The notes below the pieces were generated by a model. That model worked only from the letters and a program-made list of their open reading frames with translations, did not search any database and was not told where the DNA came from. The translations under genes and the position numbers were made by a program. Positions 15,680-26,000 of a stretch of 33,850 bases of DNA are shown here, piece after piece. This DNA comes from Gemmataceae bacterium (lineage in GTDB: Bacteria > Planctomycetota > Planctomycetia > Gemmatales > Gemmataceae), in assembly GCA_003136315.1 (NCBI GenBank), contig PLDW01000135.1, positions 1-33,850 of the forward strand, written 5' to 3'. Numbering within the stretch: the stretch's first letter is position 1; each line of letters begins with the position of its first letter.

Positions 15680-18346
15680 TTAGTAGGAGAGCTGGGCACC
15701 GAAGTAGAAATTCGTCCCGGGACGCAAGAACGGATTGACTCCCAGGATATTGCCAGAGACCGGATCGAGGGCCTCGCGGTAGTTTTTGTTTCCGACGTTT
15801 TCGACCCCGGCTGTCAGGAGTAGGTTCTCTCTCGCCTGCCAGTAGGTGCGGATATTGTAGACCGTGAATCCCGGGGTTGGGAGTTCGCCGAGGCTGCGGG
15901 CCACCTCGTTTTGGCCGTTCACGATCCGGGCCGAGAGCTCGACCTGCCACCGCCGCTGAGGCGCGGTGTCGTGGATTCGGAAGCCAAGTCGTGTCTCAAG
16001 CGGCGGCATTTGCGGGAGGGGTTCGGTGCTGGCGGCGAACTGCCCCGTTGCTGGGTCGTACCGCCGACTGCTGGCAATGTCGGCTGCCCGCCGGTTGTCC
16101 ACGTGGGTCTGGTCGATCCCCTGCACATAAGTCATTGTGGCGAAGGCGGTTAGCCAAGTGGTCAGATCCGCCTGGCTGAACATTTCGGTCCCTGCCAGGG
16201 TGGCCAGGTTGGTGTTGGTGTACACCACCTGGGTCAACCCGGGACCACCCTTGATCTGATCATAGGTGATGTAATCCTGGATCCACCCGTAGTAGGCGCT
16301 GATCCCGCCCTTGTACCACCCGTAGTCGGCCTGGAGTCCGACGTCGAGTTGGGTCAACTTCTCGGGTCTCAGATTCGGGTCGCCGATCAACCGGCTGGTT
16401 CCTTGCTGGAGCGCTCCGATGAAGGCACCGGTCGAGTAGAGTTCGGTCATGGTCGGAGCTCGTTCGGAGTGGCCGACCGCGAAAGTCCCGGTCAGGTTAT
16501 CGTTTAACTTGATGGCGTTTTGGAGATACCCGGCCATGAGGAAATAATTCCGGTCGAGGTTCGTGTCAGACGGATCACTCGAAAACTGAATTGGATCGAC
16601 CTGGAACCGGTTCGGGTTCGCCAGCCCAGGCGGACCGTACAGGTCGATGTTACCGGTGATCAATCGGTTGTGCGAAGTCGAGTTGACCCAGTCCACCCGT
16701 CCACCCGCCCGGATCGTCCACCAGTCGGTAGCGTGAAATTCGCCCTCGGAGAACAGCCCGGGGTTGTTCGAATTGCTGTTCGGAATCCCCTGCTGCTGGG
16801 TGAACGTGGCCGACTGCCCAGGCAGGATCAACGCTCCTGTGTTCAGGTTGTGGCCTGAGATCTGGTCGAACTGAATATTTTCCTGGAGGCCCTGACCGAG
16901 GACACGCAGGTCTGTTCCGGTCGTCACTCGCCAGCTCCCCTTCTCTTCCCATTCGCCGAAGAGGCGGTAGCCGAGCGAGGTGGTGACAAAGTCCGACGTC
17001 GAGTGATCCCGGAAGAGGTTCAGGGGGCTGGTTCCGTTGGCGTTAGCATTTGCAACGGCCTGACTGATCGAGTAGATCGAGCCGGTTCCGTTAGCGTATG
17101 CGGACTGGTTGAATGCGGTAGGGTTGAACGAGACCGCGAGCAGTTGCTGATCGAACGCCTGCTTCGACCCGCTGGAGGTATTTCCGGTCCCGGTCGTGTT
17201 GTTGTACCATGTGTCCAGTACCAACCGGTCGAAGATCCCCTGATTGCGCAAGGTATACCGTAAGCTGTAGGCCTCGGTGTTCAGTTGTCCGACATCGAAG
17301 TAGAGCCCGGGTGACGCGATATTTTGTTGGAACGTCCGTTGACCTTTCAGTTCGATGCTGCTATTCTCGGTCAAACTGAATCCAAGGCCAAAGTTGATAT
17401 TCTGGGACAGATAACTACTGGCGATGGACTGTCCGTCTCCGGCCCTGTAGTCAGCCCCGGTGAGCCCGTTGTAGGTGAGCCGGAAGCCCCAGTTCTCTTC
17501 CCCCCCCCAGACCGACTGGAGGCCATTCCACCGCTGACCGTTCGTCTGGTAGTTGAGCGACGTCCGACCGTGGGTCTCGAAGCCATCCTGGAACCGTGGG
17601 GAGTCGAGTGTTTCGACATCGAGAAACCCGAGCCCCGGGCCATAGAGGACCGAGTACGGCCCTTTGACGACGATGACATCCCGAACGGTTCCTGCATCGA
17701 ACCGGGTGATCGGGGTATCGAGGTCGAGCCGGACCGGGGTGTACAGGCCGGAGTCTCCAAAGAGCGCGTACTGGGTACTCCGCAGACCTCGAATCCGTGG
17801 GTCGGACACCAACCCGTTCCGCTGCTGGCTCTGGATACCAGTCGACGTGGACGATTGATTCAAAACCTGACCAACGTCATTCGTATTGAGAACCTGCGGC
17901 GTCTGATTGGCAGCAAGGGTGACGTCGTTCGTTGGGCCTGCAATGGTCTGCGGGGCACGAGGTGATGAGTCGGTCCCTGGACTCTGGCTCGGCGGACCAC
18001 CACCCGTTGGTGGGATTGGTATCGGTTGCACTGGTGTTGGTTGCGCTGGTATTGGTTGCTCCGGGGGTGGTTGCACCGGCGCCGGTTGAATACCCTGCAC
18101 CAATTTGATTGGAGCCGGACCCTCCGGTGCCAGAGGGGGCGGGAGCACCACGTTCGGCAATGTAACGACGTCTCCAGGGGCCGAAGGGGCCTGCGGAGAA
18201 GCGATTTGCGGTGAAGGCAGAGGAGGGCTTGTTTGGGATGGGGCAAGGGGAGCCGAGTCTGCTGCATACCCTACGATGCCCCCCAGAAGGACCGCTCCCA
18301 CCCCGAGGGCGTAGAAACAAGTTCTCTGGGCGATCTGCGAGTTCAT
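15680..18346 (-). CDS. TonB-dependent outer-membrane receptor
   Basis: The product is 888 aa from ATG 18346, with GGAGG just upstream; GTG 18349 is one codon earlier. After a signal peptide (residues 1-29, ending GYAAD) comes an unusual ~100-residue Pro/Gln-rich linker with PxPxQPIP-type repeats. A plug domain follows at about 145-245 (RIRGLRSTQYALFGDSGLY, VIVVKGPYSVLYGPG), then a 22-strand-type barrel that includes NLRPEKLTQLDVGLQ and ends LRPGTNFYFGAQLSY with the expected terminal aromatic residue. It would import a siderophore, metal complex, vitamin or sugar using TonB energy, but the ligand cannot be read from the sequence. No TonB, ExbB or ABC transporter gene is nearby. Confidence 0.92.
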   Translation of the reverse strand: MNSQIAQRTCFYALGVGAVLLGGIVGYAADSAPLAPSQTSPPLPSPQIASPQAPSAPGDVVTLPNVVLPPPLAPEGPAPIKLVQGIQPAPVQPPPEQPIPAQPTPVQPIPIPPTGGGPPSQSPGTDSSPRAPQTIAGPTNDVTLAANQTPQVLNTNDVGQVLNQSSTSTGIQSQQRNGLVSDPRIRGLRSTQYALFGDSGLYTPVRLDLDTPITRFDAGTVRDVIVVKGPYSVLYGPGLGFLDVETLDSPRFQDGFETHGRTSLNYQTNGQRWNGLQSVWGGEENWGFRLTYNGLTGADYRAGDGQSIASSYLSQNINFGLGFSLTENSSIELKGQRTFQQNIASPGLYFDVGQLNTEAYSLRYTLRNQGIFDRLVLDTWYNNTTGTGNTSSGSKQAFDQQLLAVSFNPTAFNQSAYANGTGSIYSISQAVANANANGTSPLNLFRDHSTSDFVTTSLGYRLFGEWEEKGSWRVTTGTDLRVLGQGLQENIQFDQISGHNLNTGALILPGQSATFTQQQGIPNSNSNNPGLFSEGEFHATDWWTIRAGGRVDWVNSTSHNRLITGNIDLYGPPGLANPNRFQVDPIQFSSDPSDTNLDRNYFLMAGYLQNAIKLNDNLTGTFAVGHSERAPTMTELYSTGAFIGALQQGTSRLIGDPNLRPEKLTQLDVGLQADYGWYKGGISAYYGWIQDYITYDQIKGGPGLTQVVYTNTNLATLAGTEMFSQADLTTWLTAFATMTYVQGIDQTHVDNRRAADIASSRRYDPATGQFAASTEPLPQMPPLETRLGFRIHDTAPQRRWQVELSARIVNGQNEVARSLGELPTPGFTVYNIRTYWQARENLLLTAGVENVGNKNYREALDPVSGNILGVNPFLRPGTNFYFGAQLSY

Positions 18347-18697
18347 CACCCCTCCTCCTCACCTGGGTTCCGAGGGCTGTAAAACCTGATCTCAATCATC
18401 ATTCTGCCGTCTCTATCGGTTGTGTGGTTTGATCGGCTGAGAACAAAATCCCTTCCGCTGACGGAAACCTTCCATTCCTCTTGATCGATCCAGGTGTCCG
18501 AACCGTTGTTTTCCCGATTATTCCCCCCAATTCATCCGTCCTGATCCCAGCAGAGTCATGTTTGCAGGATGATCGAGGGGGCGAATCGCAGCGATCGGCG
18601 GGCACGAGGTGGAATGGGTTCCACGCAGCCCGGACTGACTCCCGAGTGTTCCTCGGGGCTGATGGGGTTCACACCTTGCCACATGTAAACAAGAACA

Positions 18698-18836
18698 CGC
18701 AGAGGCAGTCACATTCCAGGAGCAAACATCGGTCTAACGGGAGGGCGTGGCTCCTGCCGAGCGTGCGGGTAGTGAAGATCGGCAGGAGCCTCGCCCTCCC
18801 GTTTATACGTCTAATCGTCTTTCTATAGATGCGACA
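18698..18836. repeat. Complete copy of the ~139-bp dispersed hairpin repeat
   Basis: The left flank (18698-18734) matches 33814-33850 at 34 of 37 positions. The long inverted arms are 18735-18760 and 18779-18805 (gggagggcgtggctcctgcc against ggcaggagcctcgccctccc). The right flank (to 18836) matches 1-49. The three pieces together define one repeat unit of left tail, long hairpin and right tail. Confidence 0.8.
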
Positions 18837-18997
18837 GTCTCAACGAGTTCCTGTATCTGGACTCGTCCAGGAACACCACCGGGATTGGGAGTGCGATCCG
18901 AATCTTCGTCCTGAAATGCCGTTTCCTCCAGCCCACGCCGAAGGCCGGGGTAGTGGTTGCGGACCGAGGATCGGGGACCGAGCCGGATCACGATACG

Positions 18998-19044
18998 ACA
19001 CTCTACCAAATCTATTCTGTTACACTTTCTGCGTTGCCCCGCTT
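18998..19044. repeat. 47-bp direct repeat, copy A
   Basis: 44 of 47 positions match 19180-19226, with the core ttctgttacactttctgcgt and gccccgctt at the 3' end. The two copies are 182 bp apart in the same orientation. The intervening DNA has a perfect 9-bp-stem hairpin. Confidence 0.8.
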
Positions 19045-19060
19045 GTGCGTCAGCGGCTGC

Positions 19061-19086
19061 CATGCTCACAGTTTTGAGTGAGCATG
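19061..19086. repeat. Perfect hairpin catgctcac/gtgagcatg
   Basis: A 9-bp perfect stem encloses an 8-nt loop, agttttga. It lies between the two 47-bp direct repeats, about 475 bp past the kinase stop, so a terminator role for that gene is unlikely. Confidence 0.55.
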
Positions 19087-19179
19087 CGGGCGTGAATCGA
19101 TCCCTGGTGGGCGAAGTCCTCCCCTGGTGGTTCATCCATGTCCACCCCAAGCGTGGACACAGCACCCGGCGAAACTTCT

Positions 19180-19226
19180 ACACTCTGACAACTCTATTCT
19201 GTTACACTTTCTGCGTTGCCCCGCTT
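19180..19226. repeat. 47-bp direct repeat, copy B
   Basis: Direct repeat of 18998-19044. The last 34 bp are identical between copies; the three differences fall in the first 13 positions. Confidence 0.8.
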
Positions 19227-19560
19227 CGGCCGTGTCACTCGACCCTCAGGGGCGTTCCAAATTGGACAAGGTCCAGGGGTTTTGAGGAAGAATCGTCACA
19301 ACTGCCTCCTGTTTTCACTCATGGAAGCGGTTTCCAATCCTTCTGTGACAGCGCTTGAGCCGCGGGCCTTGAGCCAGATGCCCAATCCCTGCCTGCTACG
19401 GGACGTCATCGGGAACGATCATTCAGGTCACCTTACTGGAGAAAGTTGCCTGCCAGAGATGACAAAGTGAACCCCGGATCACGGTCTGACGTTGCCGGGT
19501 CGACCCGACAAGCGGCTCGCAGTGAGATGTTTGTGTGTGAAAAGACACGTTCAAAAGTGA

Positions 19561-22500
19561 TTATTTCGACTTAATCAGTTTTATTCGCTTTAATTTCAGG
19601 TCGTCTCGCAGCTTTTTCTCTTTTTCATCCTTGGCATTCGCCAGAATGATTTCCCCCTGAGCATAGAGTTTCTCCGCATCATCCGGGGAAACTTTTTTGA
19701 TGCTGTCAGCAGTGTATTCACGCCACTGCGCAGCAGTTATCAGCCTCCAGGAAAATTTCGAGAGATAGCCGATCGATTCATCGAGTTCGCTCGCCTTAAG
19801 AAACGCTCGGGCGGCGAGCGTGGCGATCTTCGCCTCGTCGGTACCCGCCTTTACGGCTCTACTGGCCAGAAGATAGGCGGTTGCTTCGAGTTGAATCGCG
19901 ATGTTGGCTTTTTCCATCCCACCCCGCTTGATCAGTTCGAGAACGCGGTCGAACGGCTTCTCAGGGTTTTCTCCTGTTTGGAGTTGCTGCGTGATCTCAA
20001 TCGCAGTCGCTCGGTATCGTAGCAAATAGAGGGTGAGAAGTTTTCTTTCCCCGTCGGGGCTTGTCGCTGTCAATTTCGGGTCCGGGCGGCTTTTTTCAAA
20101 GTCGGACCAGAGAACCTTGATGTCGGCCGCTTTCGCCCTCTGATCCGCCGAGGTCTCCAACTGCCCGTAGAGGTATTGCGTCCTTCGGAGGGCCGCGGTC
20201 AAGGGGTCGCTTTCAGCCAGGCGATCCAACGCCCCAAGAGCCTCCCGGTGCCTGGGCGACTCTACGCCTCCTTTGTCCTCGGTCCTCGCCTGGTAGCAAA
20301 TCAGACATGCCAGCCAATCGGCACCCTCTTGCTCGTACCAACTCTTGCTCAATTTGTTGGCCGACTTCGATAGCTTTTGCAATTCGACAAGGTGGTCCCG
20401 AGCTTTGTTGAGACTTGAGTCGTCCAGTTTCGTCACCAGCAACAGGTCATCCGGGAAACTTTTCGTCGCCGTTCCCGCCCAGGTGAGGCCCGCCCTGGTC
20501 AACTCGATCATCGCGAGCCAGTATAAAGCTTCAGGTGGCTGGTCGCTTTGGTCTTTCCGCTGAACCACTTCATCAAGGTTTGCCACGGCATCGGCCAATA
20601 GCTGCTGCTTGGTTTCTCGCGGGTGGTCTGGGTCTGGATCGGGGAACTGGTTCGCCCACTTGTAGCGACACCGGCCCAGGTGCAAGAGGGCCTCGAAGCG
20701 AATGACTCCGCTCTCAGTCTCGTCCTTCGTGGCCTTCGATAACGCTGTTACTGCGTTCCGATAGAATTGTTTTCGTTGGGATTCAGAATACTCGGCCGGG
20801 AGCCACGCCTGATCTTCCAGAATGCACCCTTTCACATCCAGGGCATGCGGATCATCAGGGACGAGGGCCAACAGCTTTTCGGACTCGCTAAACGCGATCT
20901 GGAGTTGTTTGCGAACCTCGCTTGGGGCAGCACGATCAATGATGTAATTCGCGATCCTGAGATTGACGATGGCTGCATTGTAATGGAGCAGGGGAAGGAG
21001 GGCCTTCTCGTCTGGCTGGTTGGCAGCTTGAGCGGCCTTGGAGAAGGCATCAGCAGACCGCCTGTACAGAGCAATTTGAGTCTGAATATTTAAATCAAGA
21101 TCTGCCTGTCTAAAAAAAATCATTCCGAGGTACAAGAGTGGTGCGAGACGATCTCCGCTTTGATCCACCAGTCCAATTGCAGTCTTCTCGCGTTTGATGA
21201 GTTCGCTCTTCACATTGCCTTTTTGGATTATGCCTCGTTCAAGATCGATGATCCCGGCAATAGCCATCTGATTAGGATGATTTAATGCAGTTGCAGAATG
21301 ACCAAGTAGTTTAGATAAGTGATCAGTGTTTAGCTTCGTGCGAGTCATACTTTGATTAGTGGCATTGCTAATGTTGCCTTGGTCATATGTTGAACTTTGA
21401 TAGGTTGTACTTTTAATTTGATCGTTAATTAGTTTTTGCAGCAGAACGCTAGCAATGCGTTTCTCCTGATCAGATAATCCATGCTCGTCTGTCAATAATT
21501 TTCCTAGAAACGCTAAGGCAGCAAGTTTCTCTTGCTCAGATAGCCCAGGATCATTAGCGTCAATCTTCTTCTTAGATGCCGCAAGTATCTCAGGTTTGCG
21601 ATCCCCAGTCGAGGCAGAATCCGACCTGACCTTCGGCTGATCACCGATCGGAGGTTCATTCACGACATCTTTTGAGTGGTCGACCGGAGATCGCTCGGAT
21701 TGCCTGAGTCGGTCACGGCCCCAGAGCGCCAATGTGCCAACGACGAGAGTGGCCAATCCCAGAAGGACGAATAGGAGTCGGAGCCCGCGCGTTCTGCGCA
21801 CCGGCAGAAGGGGCATCTCAACGGACTCGGCTCCACGCCGAGTCGTGTCTTTCACGCCCTGGAGTTGGGAAGATGGCTGACGAGCGGTTCCGGGCGAGTC
21901 AAGGAGGCCAATCCCTTGTAACTCGGTTAAGACCGCCTGTGCTGAAGGCGGTCGTAAGGGAGCGGTCTTACTCAGTAGCTTCAAGATCAGACTGGACAAT
22001 TGTGGCGGCACTGCGGGATTGAGTGCCCGCGGAGGGGAAGGGTAGTGCAGAGCGACCGACTTGAGGAGAGCCGAGAGCGTCTTTCCCTGGAACGCGGGCT
22101 TCCCCGTGGCCACCCGATAAAGGACGGCACCGAAGCTGAAGAGGTCGGCCCGGATATCCACCTCAAGCCCATCGGCCTGCTCGGGTGCCATGTATCCCGC
22201 CGTCCCGACCATTGCACCCGGATTCGTCAAGCCATCCGCCGCGACCATTGGCCGCGCTAACCCGAAATCGAGTAACTTCACGCGTCCGGTGTCCTTTTCC
22301 ACCCACAGATTCGCCGGTTTGATGTCGCGGTGAATCAGTCCCTTTGAGTGGGCCGCAGCCAGCCCCGTCAGCACGTGCTGCGCGATCCAAAGGATCTCCG
22401 GGAGCGTGGCTGGTCCCGGACGACTCTTCAGCCAATCGTCCAGTGTCGATCCTTCGAGATACTCCATCGCCAGGAACGGAAGTCTGGCGTCTTCGACAAC

Positions 22501-22980
22501 CTGATAGATGGTGACGACATGATCGGATTTCAGGGCAGCCGCGGCCCGGGCTTCCCGGAGAAATCGCTCACGGGCCAGGTGATTAGAGGCATGTTCGTCC
22601 ACCAGCACCTTGACCGCGACCCGACGGTGGAGCGAGGAGTCGACGGCCTCATAGACCACACCCATTCCCCCTCGACCCAACTCGCGGATGACGTGATAAC
22701 ACCCAACTTGAGAACCCGGCGTGGGTTGTCCCAGGGAATCGAGAGTGCGATCACCTTTCTGAACGACTGTCTGGTTGCCGCGATCAACGGGGGGCTCTGC
22801 GGGAGGTTGACTTTGACTGATCGCCGATTGGCCGCAGTCCTCCTGGGCGTCCTGGCTTGGATTGCCAGCCACCACGGAGTCCCCTCCCACCCCGGTGGAA
22901 TGCTCTTTCCCGTCCTCCTGAGCCATCGTACTCGGCTGAGGCCGGGGGTCTTCATCGCTCGTCGAGGTCGGGGTGGACAT
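19561..22980 (-). CDS. Membrane Ser/Thr kinase with shared C-terminal module (kinase 1)
   Basis: The product is 1139 aa. A Gln/Pro-rich N-terminus (1-90) leads to a Hanks-type kinase domain at about 95-360 with a complete catalytic set: Gly loop GRGGMG (102-107), K124, H217-R-D219, D238-F-G240 and APE-like MAPEQ. One membrane helix lies at about 399-420. The kinase should be cytoplasmic and the C-terminal 700 residues extracytoplasmic. A linker at 425-553 is Lys/Ser/Asn-rich and contains a 22-residue internal repeat (GLSEQEKLAAL and GLSDQEKRIAS). Residues from about 554 to the end are helical and TPR-like and match the end of the next gene (GRCRYKWANQFP, EALYWLAMIE, GADWLACL, AIVNL). It lies 71 bp downstream of kinase 2, same strand, probably one operon. 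Confidence 0.9.
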   Translation of the reverse strand: MSTPTSTSDEDPRPQPSTMAQEDGKEHSTGVGGDSVVAGNPSQDAQEDCGQSAISQSQPPAEPPVDRGNQTVVQKGDRTLDSLGQPTPGSQVGCYHVIRELGRGGMGVVYEAVDSSLHRRVAVKVLVDEHASNHLARERFLREARAAAALKSDHVVTIYQVVEDARLPFLAMEYLEGSTLDDWLKSRPGPATLPEILWIAQHVLTGLAAAHSKGLIHRDIKPANLWVEKDTGRVKLLDFGLARPMVAADGLTNPGAMVGTAGYMAPEQADGLEVDIRADLFSFGAVLYRVATGKPAFQGKTLSALLKSVALHYPSPPRALNPAVPPQLSSLILKLLSKTAPLRPPSAQAVLTELQGIGLLDSPGTARQPSSQLQGVKDTTRRGAESVEMPLLPVRRTRGLRLLFVLLGLATLVVGTLALWGRDRLRQSERSPVDHSKDVVNEPPIGDQPKVRSDSASTGDRKPEILAASKKKIDANDPGLSEQEKLAALAFLGKLLTDEHGLSDQEKRIASVLLQKLINDQIKSTTYQSSTYDQGNISNATNQSMTRTKLNTDHLSKLLGHSATALNHPNQMAIAGIIDLERGIIQKGNVKSELIKREKTAIGLVDQSGDRLAPLLYLGMIFFRQADLDLNIQTQIALYRRSADAFSKAAQAANQPDEKALLPLLHYNAAIVNLRIANYIIDRAAPSEVRKQLQIAFSESEKLLALVPDDPHALDVKGCILEDQAWLPAEYSESQRKQFYRNAVTALSKATKDETESGVIRFEALLHLGRCRYKWANQFPDPDPDHPRETKQQLLADAVANLDEVVQRKDQSDQPPEALYWLAMIELTRAGLTWAGTATKSFPDDLLLVTKLDDSSLNKARDHLVELQKLSKSANKLSKSWYEQEGADWLACLICYQARTEDKGGVESPRHREALGALDRLAESDPLTAALRRTQYLYGQLETSADQRAKAADIKVLWSDFEKSRPDPKLTATSPDGERKLLTLYLLRYRATAIEITQQLQTGENPEKPFDRVLELIKRGGMEKANIAIQLEATAYLLASRAVKAGTDEAKIATLAARAFLKASELDESIGYLSKFSWRLITAAQWREYTADSIKKVSPDDAEKLYAQGEIILANAKDEKEKKLRDDLKLKRIKLIKSK

Positions 22981-23051
22981 TCGCGAGCCTCCGGGATTCG
23001 GCAGCGGAATCTACGAAATTCGATACAGATCAATATGTTAAATTAACATTT

Positions 23052-26000
23052 TTATTGTTTAGCGTTCTTGAGTTCGCTCCGCTTCAGCTTAATTTCGGCC
23101 AGTTTCTTTTTCCCTTCTTCATCTGTGGCGTTCGCCAGAATGGTTTCCGCTTGTGCGTACAGCTTATCTGCATCTTCCACCGAACTCTCTTTTAGCAGAG
23201 CAGCAGTATAGTCACGAAACGTAGCGGCCGTTGTCAGATTATAGTGGAATGTCGACAGATAGCCCACCGATCCGTCAAGTTGCTCAGCCGCAAAAAATGC
23301 TCGTGCGGCCAACCCAGCAATCATAGCTCTGTCGGCCCCAGCCGTGGCGGCCCGATTGAATATTTCGCAGGCAGCAAGTTCGAGTTGGAATCCGATGTCG
23401 GCTTTTGCCAACCGAGCCTGTTTTGCCCGTTCGAGAATTCGCTCAAGAGGTTTCTCGGCGTTATCGATCGGGAGACGTTTCGCGATTTGGATCGCTGTCG
23501 CGCGGTATCGCAGTAAATCGATTTCGAGGAGTGTTCTCTCCTCTTCAACGCTAGTTGCTCTCAAAGCTGGATTCGGTGGATTCTTGACAAAGTCACCCCA
23601 AACCCTGGGGAGAATACCTGCTTGATCGCTTCCATCCGTAGCCTTCTTGAGTTCATCATAGAGATATTGTGTTCTCCAGCGAGCCGCAGTCAAGGGAGCA
23701 CTTGCTGTCAAACGATCAAGAGCAGCAAGCGTCTTCTCGTAAACGGTGACCCACCCTTCACCATTTTTGTCCGCCGTTTTTGCCTGATAGCAAACGAGGC
23801 AAGCCAGCCAATCGGCGCCTTCCCCCTTGAACCATGTCGTTTCTGCTGATAACGACGGTTTCTGAAGTTCGATAAGATAGCCGTACGCTTTATCTAGATT
23901 TACGGTATTCAGTTTTTTTGTTGTCTGATATATATCTTTGGGATAATTTTTGGTTGCTGTGCTCCAGGGGAGTCCAGCCCGTGTAATCTCGATCATTGCA
24001 AGCCAATACAACGCTTCGGGTTGATCCTCGGGTCGGCCGTCCCGTCGGACTTCTCCCAAGTCCTTTGTGGCAGCATCCAACAATTGCTTCTTGGCTTCAT
24101 CCGGATCCGGATGCTCTGTGTCCGGCTCGGGGAATTGGTTGGCCCACTTATAGCGACACCGGCCCAGATGCAAGAGGGCGTCGAAGCGAAGGAGACCGCC
24201 AGTTTTACCGTCTGCGGCTTTCCTCAATGTTGCGACAGCATCCCTGTAGAATCCTCTCCGCTTCTCGGCTGAATATCCCGCCTGTAACCACCCTTGATCT
24301 TCAAGGATACACCCTCTGACGTCCAAGGAGTGTGAATCGTCTGGGACAAGCCCGACCAACTCTTCGGCCTCTCGAAATGCGGCCTCAAGTCGAGTTCGGA
24401 CGTCGCGTGGATACTTCTCGCCGAGGTAATTCGCGATGTGCAGATTCACGATGGCTGCCTTGAAACGGATCAGAGGGAGAAGAGACGTTTTGTCGACTGG
24501 GCGGTCGACCATTTGAACAGCCTTGTCCAGACTCTCTGCGGCCTGCTTCAAGAGAGGAACTTTGTCACCACTGAGCGGTTCTTTCACTGACAGCTCGAAC
24601 CGAATGATCCCGAGGTAAACGAGTGGAGCAACATGACCATCTTTGCTGTCGACCCACTGCCGGGCGGCGTTTTCCCGGCGGATCAATTCGCTCTTTACCT
24701 TATCTCTATCGTTCTTATTTCCTTCGACAGTAGCTGTGCCGATGACGGCTGCCAGCGATTTGCTTTCAAGAATCTCACCACATTCCAGGGCGATGATACC
24801 GGCCAGCGACTCCAGATCCGGATCGTTTGACAGACTCGATACTCTCTCTCCCAATTTGGCCAAGACTCTTGCCAACGGATCAGACTTTTTGCCCCCCAAC
24901 GGCCTGGACCGGAACAACAGCCGGGCGAGGCTGGCACAGAGGGAACTCATCCGTCGCTTGGTGTCGGCGGGGGCGATTGCCAACACCCCGGACAGCTCCT
25001 CGTCAGCGAGTACAACCTCCGCAAGTCGGCGGAACACCACGGGAATCTCGAGCTTCTCTGGATTCGCGAGGACCATTTCGATGGCTTTCTCATATCCCTT
25101 GAGCGTCTCACTTGTTTGGCTCTTCCGATCCCTCGTCCGGGCATAGGCCAGCCAGAACGCAGATCGATCTTGGGAATCGAGTGCCTTCGCAACGTCTTCG
25201 GGGCTCTCCAATCCGAGTGGATCCCGGACCACTGCCCGACCGCCAACCAAAGACGCCTCCGCCAGTAGCAACCGGCCTTTTGCCTTCTTCACGCTCCTGG
25301 AGTTCGCTGCCCCAAGCAGGACGGCCTTCTCAAGCCACTTTCTGGCGAGTCTGGGGTCTGCCTCGTCAGTACCAAAGGGTCGGTCGATCTCGGTTTTTTC
25401 CGTCGGGCGGAGTGCGTAATCCTCCGCCTCAAGAAGTTGTTGACAAACGAGTTGCTTCCGGGCGGGATTCAGGAGCGCCCTCACCTTGACGTCCCCGACT
25501 GTCTCCACGAGGTGGTCAACCGCCTTCCGAAAGTCTTCAGGCTTGTCTTTGGCCCTACGGACAGAGTCTGTAGCAGTCACGAAGGCGCGATAGACCTCCA
25601 CCCCCGTCGTTTCCGGCCCAGAGTCCCGCTTCGGCAACTTCTCGGGAATCGTCTCTTCCTCCAATAAATAGTGCTCCATCAACCCACACTCGATCCGCAA
25701 AAGCTCCAGCCAGGGGGAGGGGGCTTGCACAACGTCCAGTTTTTGTTTCAGATCTTTCCAGTACTTCGCCTGGGTCCAGTCGATTTTGGGATCGGGATCG
25801 CGGACAAACCTCTCGATCAGGCCCTCGAAGCGTTTCTTGTAGAATGCGTTGACTGCCTGGGTGTCCTCATCCGTGAGCAACTCACGATCCTCAATCTTCG
25901 CAGCCCAATCGCCGATCGAGCATTTGGCGGCGAGGACAACCTCTTCGACCGTAACTGTGGCGGCATTGCGGTTGTGCTTTTGCGTATCCTTCCAGGCCGT

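Larger units (their letters stand above)
18347..19560. other. 1.2-kb gene-poor spacer rich in repeats
   Basis: Between the TonB-receptor start and the end of the first kinase gene. It contains the complete dispersed hairpin repeat (18698-18836), a 47-bp direct repeat pair (18998-19044 and 19180-19226) and a perfect hairpin (19061-19086). Open frames of 115-130 codons exist on both strands but run through the repeats and show no domain. I see no gene here. Confidence 0.6.

Noticed and set aside
18803..19165. 120-codon minus-strand open frame in the spacer
   Set aside because: It begins in the direct-repeat region and ends in the dispersed hairpin repeat; no protein-like signature.
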